A stretch of DNA of 64,000 nt from Iris pallida (Eukaryota; Streptophyta; Magnoliopsida; Asparagales; Iridaceae): assembly GCA_029216955.1 (NCBI GenBank), contig JANAVB010010791.1, positions 1,506,982-1,570,981 on the forward strand. The letters run 5' to 3'. The notes under the pieces were generated by a model, which had not been told where the DNA came from, did not search any database, and saw only the letters and a list, made by a program, of their open reading frames with translations. Of this stretch, positions 11,423-21,179 are shown piece by piece (the stretch's first letter is position 1; each line of letters opens with the position of its first letter). A program made the translations under genes and the position numbers.

Positions 11423-14400
11423 TGTCACTACCACATTTTTGATTTGAGAGTATTTTGGTAATTTTGACTTTTTGGTGATTTTGAATTTTTATTATTTAAA
11501 TATGTGCTAATTGTTGGTTTGAGGCTTGACCTAGAAACTTAGCCTAATCTAGATTAGCCTTGAATGATTAGGTTAACTAGTCATGAGAAAATTACTAATA
11601 TCTAGATATTATAGGAAGATATTTTACTCTAAGATATTTATGGAAAGTTAGCCTATGACATTTTGAACCAATGGGAATGCCTAGAATTTGTTGGACAATC
11701 CTTAGCCAATCATCAAGACCTAAAACCTAGCCCTAATAAATCAATGGCAGCCATTAAACACCCCCTCCCCCTTCCTATAAAACAATCCTATTAAAAACCT
11801 TAGCCTCTCTTTACAACCCTTTAGAACCCTAATAGTTCCTCTTCAAATTTCCTTCCCCTAATATCCAAATCAAGCCCAAATTGGCCCTAGTCAATTGCAT
11901 CATAACCCTCTACCACAGTGGGAGCTAGTAGGGACTTGCTAGCTAGGATTTGGGATCGTTTTGATCAATTTGGAATTCGAAGAAGAAGCCTCATCCTTGC
12001 CCTTTTTCATTGAGATTCAATCTCAATAGGTAAATCCCGTGAAACCCTAGTAAATTATGTTTTAATTCCATAGATGCATGCATATAGGTATATCCTAGCT
12101 GTAGGAATGGTTTGGTACTAGTTAGTGTCCATTTCGTATTCGTATCGGACACATATCAAGGGTTTTAAGAAGGTGTTCGATGTAATGCTTGTGAGAAATT
12201 AAGTGTGCTAATTTCAGAAACTAAATAAACATAAAATTAAGTTTTAACATGTATAACAATGTTCCTGAGGACTGAGTCGAAGATTTGGTGTCCTCGTGTC
12301 CAAAACGGACACGCACATACACGTGCAGACACGGTAGCAGTGCCCTGCTGCCACGCGTGTAGTGCTCACTGCACAGACCATTAGGAACCACCAAAATTGG
12401 TGTGGAAGTCGGGGCAGTGACTGACAAGTCACTCCCCAAGATTCAAGACTCCTAGTGTCGTGTCGGACATGAAATTTGACTCGCACCGATCCTAAACTGT
12501 ACTGTACGTACAGTTTTTACTCACTAATACGGCCTTCGCGTCTGACACTGACACGCATTGGACTCGATACAGAGTATTGAATCTCTAGCCTGAGACCTCA
12601 GCTACCTATGGACACGTGCACGAGACCCCACGTGCTTCGTGTCGTGACCTAGGTCGATCGACATCGCTGCACGAGCCTGTGCACGACACTGTGCACTGAG
12701 CAGTGTACTCGTGTGTGTTCGAGTGTGTTGGACACACTCGTGTCCACTGGGTGGGACACGAACAAGTAGTAGACACTGCAGGTATGTTCAAATGAATTAC
12801 CAACTGTTGATTGGTGTTTTAAATGTATAGGAATTCGAAATATGGGAATTCCCTATTTTCTTCTGAAACTGTGGTGTATCAGTGATATGTTACACTGTTC
12901 TTATTCCTGTTTGAAATTCGTTAATGATTTATAGCATGTTTTATGATAGGTTTTAATTACTACACATCATATATCCTATTTAGGATGTAGGGGTTTCATT
13001 TTTTTTGAATGGATGTATGGGAGTTCAAATTCTAGTGAGGAACTGTTTACATAACCTGAGATTTAGTGTAGGTTGAATGATTGGTTTCCCTTTTCCCTTT
13101 TAACTGAGTTCATGAGATGTTTAAACTTGATATTAGTTAGGATTTAACTGAAGTGATTTTGATTCACTGTTATACAAAACTGAGATTCCTGAAAAACCTG
13201 AGACTGAATCAATGTTAAAACTGAAAAGTAATTCATTGTTAAATCTTGGGGATTCAAATAGATGTTAACTGCATTATTGATTTTGAATTCACTGTTATTA
13301 TAAAACCTGAGAATTCAGGGAATGGAGATTAATGTTAGTTTGAAATTAACTTGAATTATTAACTGAGATTCAGTTAGGAAACCTGGGAACATATCAAGCC
13401 TATACCTGAGAAATCCAATATAGGTTAAACTGAGATTAATGATTGGTTTACTGTTGAAATATATTAAACCTGAAATAGTGTATAACCTGAGAATTCAGGA
13501 TTTTAGTATTGATTTTACTTTTAAATATGTTAACTGTTAATGATGGTTTTGAGCTATGTTTTGAATATGAAATAATAATTGAGAGTTCATATAAGAGGGA
13601 TGGGGTTTTGGTTTACTATTATTGAATGTAGCTAACTGAAATGGTCATGACTATTCATGAGTTTAATTAGGAATGCTAACCAATTGCCATGTGCTCTTAA
13701 ACCTCATTTGTTTTTCTATATGCACACACACATTGCCACCCTTGTATCACCCACACATGTGACACACACATACACATTCACTTCTCAAATTTCCTTCTTC
13801 CCTTTTCAATATATATTTGTATATGTATGTTTACATATATCTAGTTTTCCTATATATTAATATAGCATGGAATGTGTGTATGATGCCTATATGTAAAATA
13901 TAGTGTATAGATATTACAATTAGGTATTGTACTAATAGGCTTGTATTGGTATGGTGTATAGGCCTAGAGTTATAGTGTTGACTTAGAGTTGACCAAACCC
14001 TAGAGTTGACCTAGTTTGACTAGATGTTGACTTTGGTTGACCCAGAGTTGACCAAGTTTGACTTTGACCTAGAATGACCTAAAAATCATGTAGATCGTAT
14101 TACAAACTTCTTTTACCTTATGTTAAACACATTGTGACCTGTGTTGCTCTAAAATAGGACTCATCTACTCTGCCTGGACATCTACACTTACCAGATACTC
14201 AGGATATCAGGCGAGTACATTCTCTGACCGTTTTATACTTGCTAGAACTTATATTCCTGCTCTAGATTTACTTTACTTGCATGCTGTCATGTTGGTAACA
14301 CGGATTGGTACTATATGGATCCCTTCATGAGATGTTATCCCCCTCAGGAGCATCAGGTACTTCATGTCTGTGCATTTCACTTACATCATGTATCTTCATG

Positions 14401-15292
14401 CTTCACTATTCATGCTCGCTCTGTATTCATGTACTCTCATGTTCGCAGAGTCCCCCATGAATCAATTTCACGTGTGCTCTCATCACGGAGGCAGTGAAAT
14501 CTTGAACCTTAACGTAACATGTCTGGATCTTTATGTATTGGTTGGGGCTGGGGGAGTAGAAATAGCATGTGAATAATTCCAAGTAATATAATCTTGAACC
14601 ACCTTTCATGAATCACCTCTACTTGTTCACATGTCTAGCTTGTACTCTGATTCACTAGTCACTGATAGTTCTCTACTTATAGTAGATATTTCCCATTACA
14701 GTTATCTCTTTTACTTCATGTACTTTCCTTCAGTTATTCATATATCATACTCTATTGCATGTTTATTATCTTCTGACATGATATGAACTGCGTGAGATGT
14801 ATTGTGCTCGCTCCTGTCCTGACTGGACCTGTTGACATATTACAGAGGATGAGGATGAGGCTTACTGCACTACCTATTATGGAGCTGCCCTAGACGACAC
14901 TTGCGAGTTGGACTCTCAGGAGGACCCAGCTCTAGCTGATGTTATCACCCCTACTGCCTAGACTAGTTTAGTTAGGCTTTATCTTACTTATGTTGTCATT
15001 TGGGATTGAGTTGTATTATGTCTGTTTGTGTCGTTTAGACACTTAGACTTATTTCCATTTCAGTTTGTACTTCATTTGAGATCTTCATATTTATGATATC
15101 GTTCTATCTTCTGCCTTAGATGTGATTGAGATTGTATTCTGTATTGTCACCTCCACTCGGAGTGTATATACTGTACAGGTACCTTATATTGTTAGATGTT
15201 GTGACCTAGGACAGCGTTCTACCGCCGACACTGCGGCGTAGGCTGGACGTACCCACTTCTCGTGCCCTTACTCTAGGGTGCGGGTCGTGACA
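11423..15292 (+). mobile_element. Long-LTR element A', second copy of family A, inside the CACTA transposase
   Basis: Starts TGTCACTACCAC and ends CGGGTCGTGACA, 3870 bp. Flanks are CCACT (11418-11422) and CGACT (15293-15297), a 5-bp duplication with one mismatch. Removing the insert and one duplication copy restores the transposase frame across the joint, which confirms the borders. A promoter-like CCTATAAAAC lies near 11774. A stretch at about 13100-13560 repeats CCTGAGAATTCAGG-like motifs. It has no coding region and is best read as a solo LTR, probably of Ty3/gypsy type. It is related throughout to LTR A, so it is a younger insertion of the same family. Confidence 0.8.
12240..12790. repeat. 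GACACG/CGTGTC-rich palindromic stretch within A'
   Basis: The short words GACAC, CGTGTC, CACGTG and GTGCAC recur dozens of times on both strands over about 550 bp, giving many small overlapping hairpins. I see no counterpart of this stretch in LTR A at the matching place. No ORF is supported. Confidence 0.5.
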
Positions 15293-15521
15293 CGACTTCT
15301 TCGTAATGTCTATTGCGATAATTACCACATGGACACTTGATTTTCTTACCGTCCATGTACTGAGCTTTGCTCATGGCATACTTAAGAAACACTTCCACAT
15401 CTGCCTGAAAATTGTCACTCACACCTATTCTGCTCTCGTGTTGTCGTTTGTACATCCATGTACGATCAAAGAAGTAACAATCCATCGCAGATTGGATATG
15501 AAAACCTATATCGTAAGACAA
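15293..15521 (-). pseudogene. CACTA transposase N-terminal domain fragment (Transpos_assoc)
   Basis: The minus-strand product contains DRTWMYKRQ, then VEVFLKYAMSKAQYMDGKK and the cysteine pair KCPCGNYRN. This is the Transpos_assoc domain found at the start of plant CACTA transposases. The frame runs into LTR A' at 15292 and resumes at 11422 with VTVRDHLTRKDFV. The true start codon is probably a little upstream of 15521 or in a separate exon. It belongs to the transposase body at 7885-11422. Confidence 0.8.
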
Positions 15522-15541
15522 ACAGAATTACTATGTAATCA

Positions 15542-15612
15542 TGTACTCACCAATAACCGGATGTAACTGAGTCCGGGGGTACTCTGGGGCCCACCGTGCA
15601 GTAACTGGTGGA
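15542..15612. repeat. Duplicate of a piece of the second CACTA gene
   Basis: About 70 bp here match 7402-7472, within the TNPA-like gene, at roughly 85-90% by eye (shared core TCCGGGGGTACTC). The same element therefore carries a displaced copy of its own gene, next to the transposase N-terminus and the hairpin. Confidence 0.75.
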
Positions 15613-15631
15613 TCCGTTGGTATAGGCCGAA

Positions 15632-16302
15632 TGTACTTAGTATCAACGATATCAGATTAGTATCGGTCTATCGGTTTGGTATAGGCCGAATCAGATTGGT
15701 ATTGGCCTTAGCAAATTGGTATCGTCCTATCCGATATATACATGTATCGGCTGTATAGCTAGGATTCGTATTGGCCTTATCGATTCGTAATAGACGTATC
15801 CGATAGGTATCGGCCGTGTCGGATTAGTATCGACCGTATCGAATTAGTATTGTGGAAGGTTTAGTAACAACTGTACTTTGATTTCTCTCTTCTCGAGCTA
15901 GAATACCATTGCAAGAGAGTCACGAGATCGTAAAAAATCTCCTAAATATTGATGTTTACGAGAGTGATTGGCCAGTTACAGTAACATAGCTCGAGAGAGT
16001 GACTGGCCAATCACTCCCATAAACATCAATATTTAGGAGATTTGTTACGCTCCTGTGACTCTCTTGCAATGGTAATCTAGCTCGAGAAGAGAGAAATCCA
16101 AGTACATTTGTTACTAAACCTTCCACCATACTAATCTGATACTGTCGATACTAATTCGATACGTCGATACCTATCGGATATGGCCGATACCAAATAGATA
16201 AGGCCAATACGAATCCTAGCTATACGGCCAATACATATCGGATAGGACGATACCAATTCGCTAAGACCAATACCAACAGATACGGTCGATACTTATAAGT
16301 AC
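15632..16302. repeat. Long foldback hairpin (inverted repeat) of about 671 bp
   Basis: The left arm (15632 to about 15965) and the right arm (about 16010 to 16302) are imperfect reverse complements. Landmarks pair as expected: GTACTTAGTATC with GATACTTATAAGTAC at the tips, TATAGCTAGGATTCGTATTGG with its complement in mid-arm, and CTCCTAAATATTGATGTTTA near the loop. Arms contain many variants of GGTATCGGCC. A foldback MITE inserted in the CACTA, or a folded piece of it, are both possible. I could not define a target duplication. Confidence 0.75.
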
Positions 16303-16330
16303 CTTCAGTCGAGGAGGTTGACCCACTGGT

Positions 16331-16405
16331 ACATCCATGTACGATCAACGAAGTAACGATCCATTGTAAATTGGATTTAAAAATCTGTATCGTAAGACAA
16401 ACTAA
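16331..16405. repeat. Partial duplicate of the transposase N-terminal exon
   Basis: This stretch repeats 15453-15527 (shared core ACATCCATGTACGATCAA) in the same orientation at about 85% by eye. The hairpin thus lies between two copies of the transposase 5' end, as if the hairpin region had been part of a local duplication. Confidence 0.7.
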
Positions 16406-16496
16406 ACATAATTAGTTTGATACCGATACCGATTCCGATGCTCAATGAAATAGTTTGATATATCCGTCAAAGGATTCTGGCTCGCTCCACTAACTA

Positions 16497-16840
16497 AATT
16501 TTGGTTTTGGTTTCAGTTTTGTTTTCGGTTTCGGTTTTGATTTTGGTTTCGATTTGGGTTTTGGTTTCGGTTTCGGTTTTAGTTTTGGTTTTGGTTTCGG
16601 TTTGGTTTTGGTTTCAATTTTGGTTTTGGTATTGGTCGGTTTTGATTATTCGGTTTTGGTTTTGGTTTTGGTTTTGGTTTTGGTTTTGGTTTTGGTTTTG
16701 GTTTTGAATATACTAAATTCGGTTCGGTTTTGGTTTTGGTTTCGGTTGTAAAAAATTCGGTTTCGGTTTTAAAAAAAAATCGGTTCGGTTTCGGTTTTGA
16801 ATATACTAAATTTTATTATTCGGTTTCGGTTTCGGTCCAA
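16497..16840. repeat. GGTTTT/GGTTTC minisatellite
   Basis: A short-period array of GGTTTT and GGTTTC units, most regular at 16654-16705. Apparent ORFs there (Phe-Gly or Val-Leu repeats) are composition effects. The same sequence style occurs in the hAT-like MITE at 51491-52214. Confidence 0.8.
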
Positions 16841-16894
16841 AGTTTACATATACTCCCCTCTCTATATATATACTAAGTTTATATATATATAAAT

Positions 16895-16954
16895 ATGTGT
16901 GTGTGTGTGTGTGTGTGTATGTGTGTGTGTATGTGACAAATAAATATATATATA

Positions 16955-16994
<40 letters not shown>

Positions 16995-17002
16995 TTTGTG
17001 TG
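16895..17002. repeat. (GT)n microsatellite with AT interruption
   Basis: Two GT tracts (about 16895-16935 and 16957-16991) are separated by an AT-rich segment. The tract runs straight into the C-rich stretch that follows. Confidence 0.9.
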
Positions 17003-17009
17003 TGTTCCG

Positions 17010-17630
17010 ACGCCCACCACCGCCGACCCCAACTCCCACCCTCAGCCCAAATTCGATACACTACCCTCCTGTGACCCCCACTCCCACCACCGCAGACCCT
17101 GGCGCCCCCAACACCCGCCACCCACCTACCCCTCCGTGGCCTTCCCCGCCGCCCAGGCCCCCATCCCCTGTACTACACCTTCCCCCCCCCCCCCGCAAAC
17201 CCCACTCCCACCACCCCATCCCCTGCACTACCCCTCCCCCCTACACCCCGGCCCCCCTTCGCCCCCCCACCTGCGGCCTCCCCCACCCCCGGGCCCCCCT
17301 CTGCCCCCCCCCACCCCCGTGACATCCATCCGCCCCCCCCCCCCCCGCCACCACCACGGCCTCCATCCGCCCCACCCCCCCCCCCGCGGCCTCCCACCAC
17401 AGCCGACCACCCCCCCACCTGGGCTCCCCTCCGCCCCCCCACCATCGGCTACCTCCGCCCCCCAACCCTGTGGCCTCCATCCGTCCCCCCCCCCCCGTGG
17501 CCTTCCACCACAGTCGACCACCCACCCCCCACCACGGCTCCCCTCCGCCCCCACCCCACCGCCGGCAAGCTCCGTCCCCCTTCCGTCGTCCACAACCCCT
17601 AAAAGAGAGAGAGGAGAGAGAGAGTTTGAA
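17010..17630. repeat. C-rich low-complexity stretch, CCCCCCACC-type repeats
   Basis: About 620 bp of almost uninterrupted C runs. Imperfect units of GGCCTCCATCCGCCCCCC and CCTCCCACCACAGCCGACCA recur with spacing near 50-60 bp. Long ORFs on both strands (Pro-rich or Gly-rich) are by-products of composition. It lies just inside the right subterminal array of the CACTA. Confidence 0.8.
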
Positions 17631-17679
17631 TGAAATTCCCCCTCCCCCCCATCGGTTCAATTTAAGTTAGGGCTGGCAA

Positions 17680-18080
17680 TTTAGCGACAGACTGTCGACG
17701 GATATATCCGTCGCTAAGTAGTCGTAAATTTCTCACAAATTTTTATATATTTTCCCGCTAGCTGAGTGACTACGTAGCGACGGCTGCAGGTTCCGTCGCT
17801 AAAACTCATCAGCTGGGTGACGGACTATCCGTCGCTACGTAGTCGCCCAATTTTCTGTAATTTTTTTAACATTTTCCCACGCAAATATTGACTAAAGAGT
17901 GACTACCTAGCGACGGATACATTGTCCGTCGCTACTTCGCCGACGCCGTACTGACGGGTGTGCGACAACTTTTCATCCTTAAAATTAAAAAAAAATATTG
18001 CCTGTGATTAGACGGTAAACCGTCAGTATATAGTCGGGAGTCCATTGCTACTAGCAACAGACTTAATCCGTCGCTAAAGC
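17680..18080. repeat. CACTA right subterminal repeat region
   Basis: The same TCCGTCGCTA / TAGCGACGG motifs as at the left end occur about a dozen times in both orientations. It is shorter than the left array. These are putative binding sites for the TNPA-like protein. Confidence 0.85.
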
Positions 18081-18097
18081 GATGAATTTTGGTAGTG
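18068..18097 (-). repeat. CACTA 3' terminal inverted repeat
   Basis: Thirty bases ending GGTAGTG, the exact reverse complement of 4679-4708. Followed by the duplication GAG at 18098-18100. Confidence 0.95.
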
Positions 18098-18100
18098 GAG

Positions 18101-21039
18101 TATCGAATACGTATCTCAAGTGATCGATGAAATGCCACATAGGATGTTTTGATCTTTAAATTTTGATAAAATTATAGTTTTGGGTAGTTAATTACCTGCA
18201 TATTGCATATGTATTGGACTGAGGTGGATTCGATGTGGTTTGATGTATTTAATCGACTGTGGGGAGGCTCGACTGTGTTGTCAATGCACTGTTCATATCC
18301 CCTACTGCTAGGTGTTTAAATCTCCACTTTCACTCGATCAATTCACTCTTAGTCACTCATACAGCTAGGACAGGTGACTGACATTAGGTCCTTGGCTTGG
18401 GGCCATGTGCCATAGCCTATTCAATCCATGGCTCTCACTGCAAGTTTCCCATGGAGCAGTCGAGCATTGTATAGGTCTGTCCCTTGCATGCTTACTGTGC
18501 AGACCCCCTGTTTTGGGTTGCAACCATCTGTTGTTCACTCTTAAACACCTTAGATGCATAGACACACATTAACATCTGCCCCCTGCCTTGTACCTTGTTC
18601 TGCACTCTTAGATGTCCACTACATCTCGAATTACATATCATTGCCTGCATATCATTTCAATTGCCTATCCTGCATGCATCACACCACTTCACTTCATACA
18701 ACCTCCTGCACATCTTCATTACATGCACCACTGCCCAGGTAATGGCCTGCCTATACTTCACTTCATTGCATTACTGTCCTGCACCCATGATCTGTTCTTT
18801 TCTCTTGTGTACCAGGTATCATAGGTAAGGTTATTTGAGGCTCGAGTTTGGGGCTTATTTAGTTTGAGGAGTATTGTTCCTATTAGTTTAGGTATATGTA
18901 TTTACTTGTATCAGTCCACAGGAGTATCATACATATAGAGGACTCCAAAATAAATCATTACATTCATTTGAATTGTCCTGTAGTCTATTAACTGTCCTGT
19001 ACAAATGAGGGCCAAGTCAGGATACTAAGTTCAGGTAATGAACTCTTGTATCATATATATACCTGTTCATACATTCATCTGCCCACTGCCTATATTCCAT
19101 TCCATTTATCCTGCATCCTTCTATGTCTTGCACAGTGATATATCTTACTGCATTTCCATCATGATCCACTGCATATTAGATTATCATGTATATTAGATCA
19201 TACATTGCATCTTGCATTCACTTGTTCACTCCACTACACATTATTCACTTCACTGCACTTTTCACTGAACATTTTCATATCCTGCAAATGGGAGAGCCAG
19301 GTCAAGTGTTATGTTCAGGTAGTCGACTCTGAGTTCAGATTTGAACTCAGATACCATGGTTCTGCATTACATTCAATGCAATATTTGATGTCCAGCATAC
19401 ACATCACTTCACTGCACAATAGCCTTGCATCACTTGAGACCTGTCTAGACCAATCCACATGTCCAGTCTATCCCTTGGCCAAGTCCCCCATGTGGATGTT
19501 TCCTCCTTGTGAATCAGAGATTTGATTTGGGGCTCGAGTTACATTTGTATCCAGTTTTGATGGTGCGTCAATTGCCTGATCACTGGATCATTTGGATGCC
19601 ACTCTCTGATCAGACTTTAATCTCTGCCCAGATTATGAGGAGAGTCATGAGCTCGAGCCTAGGATACCCTCTAATCTATCTAAGATCCCCTTAGATGCTT
19701 AGGTCCCCTACGCTATATCGTGTCACTTGGATATTGTTCCAAGTCCTTTGTTGAGTGCAGTTTGGGTGTTGCATTCAGCCATCATTTGCTTTCATCTGTC
19801 CAATTATCTCTTGAGCAGTTGAGCATATATATTGATCTACATATAGCCCATGTATCCTAGAGTATCAGACCCCATTATGTTAGTGTCCTTTCACCTCATT
19901 TTTTGATACTTACCAATTTGGGGTATCAGAGTAATGACTCAGTCCAGGTACTGAAGTGGTCCAGATACCTGGTATCATTAAATAACCAAATAGCCAACTG
20001 CTTTCACTCATTCATACATCATGCCCTGTATATAGGTTGTCCTGCCTATTGCACTCTCTTCATTTCCCTGCATCTTGAATCATTGCACCTATTGTATTTT
20101 TGCACTGCATTCCCTCCATTTCACTTTTTTATACTGTCATACCCTAAATATAGCCAGTCACCTAATTGTATATATAGCATACATATGTTGGAGACTAAGG
20201 TTGTGTTTTGATTTGGGGTTGGCAGTATAACACCCTAATTTCATATCCTCCCTGATACATCATTGTATCAGAACGGGTATATTGCCCTGCATATAGGAGA
20301 ACCAAGATATCTGCATTATCATACACTTCCTTGCATTCATCACCATATTGAATATCCCTGCATACTTAGATTTTTGTCCTGCATCAAGGACCAGGTTGGA
20401 GTATCAGAGATAGGGTCTGGTTCCAAGACAAATTTGCATTGTGAGTTAAGTCCTTATCTGGACAGTGTATATGCATTGCATCTGTCCTGCTTCCAATTAG
20501 CCACTTGATATTGAATTACAAAAATTAGACGGCTTTTTCACTATATTAGCCACTGTCCCTCATTACTGTATACTAGAAAGTATGATGTCTTGCCCCAAAT
20601 TGGAATCCCACATCCACCCAGATCCTTCACTGCAAGTGCAGTGTACAGCAGACCCATATTGCATTCCTGTAATTCCTTCTTGCACTTCACTTTATATTGC
20701 ATAAACCCCTGACCTGCACCCTTTGTTAAATCAATTAGTAGTAACAGTAAGTTATATACCTATATATGATTTGTAGTATATATATTAGATATGGGTATTG
20801 TATATGTTCTGTGGTTAGCCTTGAAGGGGTTATGTATATATGATGGGTTCATGAATGTGATACATTATGTGTGGGGTTGGGTTATTGATTGTATAGAGTT
20901 CATATATGAGGATATACATGATATATATATGAGGATATATATTTGTTTGACACATATAGGTGGTCGTTATATGGGAGGTTAGAGTTTTACTTTCTATATA
21001 TATAGATATATGGATGAGTTATATATGTATATATATATA
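18101..21039. other. Continuation of LTR A, non-coding
   Basis: About 2.9 kb rich in CATTGCAT, CACTTCACTGCA and CCTGCAT words. Stops occur in all frames and the ORFs are short. It is the middle of LTR A, longer than the matching part of A'. The last 250 bp become a TA-rich tract into which the copia inserted. No gene is seen. Confidence 0.5.
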
Positions 21040-21167
21040 GTTGAAATGAGTGAAATATCTCAGATAATTTTATTGAGGGCTACTGCCTACTACTTATAGA
21101 GGGTCCAACCCCTCTTCATATTACATCTAACTGATGTGGGACTAAAGTCCCTTATTTACTCTCAACA
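21040..21167 (-). repeat. Copia 1 3' LTR
   Basis: Same sequence as 26621-26748 apart from one T/C difference seen. It contains the inverted pair GGGACTTTAGTCCC. It abuts the polypurine tract at 21168-21179. Confidence 0.88.
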
Positions 21168-21179
21168 CTCCCCCTCAAG
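21168..21179 (-). other. Copia 1 polypurine tract
   Basis: On the minus strand CTTGAGGGGGAG directly precedes the TGTTGAG opening of the 3' LTR. This is the expected place and composition. Confidence 0.75.

Larger units (their letters stand above)
4679..18097 (-). mobile_element. CACTA (En/Spm-type) DNA transposon, 13.4 kb
   Basis: The terminal inverted repeats start CACTACC and match perfectly over 30 bp (4679-4708 and 18068-18097). A 3-bp duplication GAG (4676-4678 and 18098-18100) flanks them. Both subterminal regions are packed with the motif TCCGTCGCTA in both orientations. Two minus-strand genes are recognisable, a TNP2-type transposase and a second Transposase_24-type gene, both damaged. 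The element is enlarged by LTR A' inside the transposase gene, a foldback hairpin and long low-complexity stretches. It sits inside LTR A. The intact ends and target duplication show a genuine transposition. The broken genes mean it could only move now if helped in trans. Confidence 0.93.

Noticed and set aside
16500..16710. GGTTTTGGTTTT run as a telomere-like repeat
   Set aside because: Plant telomeres are TTTAGGG; this tract is internal to a CACTA element, mixed with GGTTTC units, and is a minisatellite.
16897..17660. Long overlapping ORFs on both strands (up to 223 residues)
   Set aside because: They arise from the GT tract and the C-rich repeat; composition only, with no domain.
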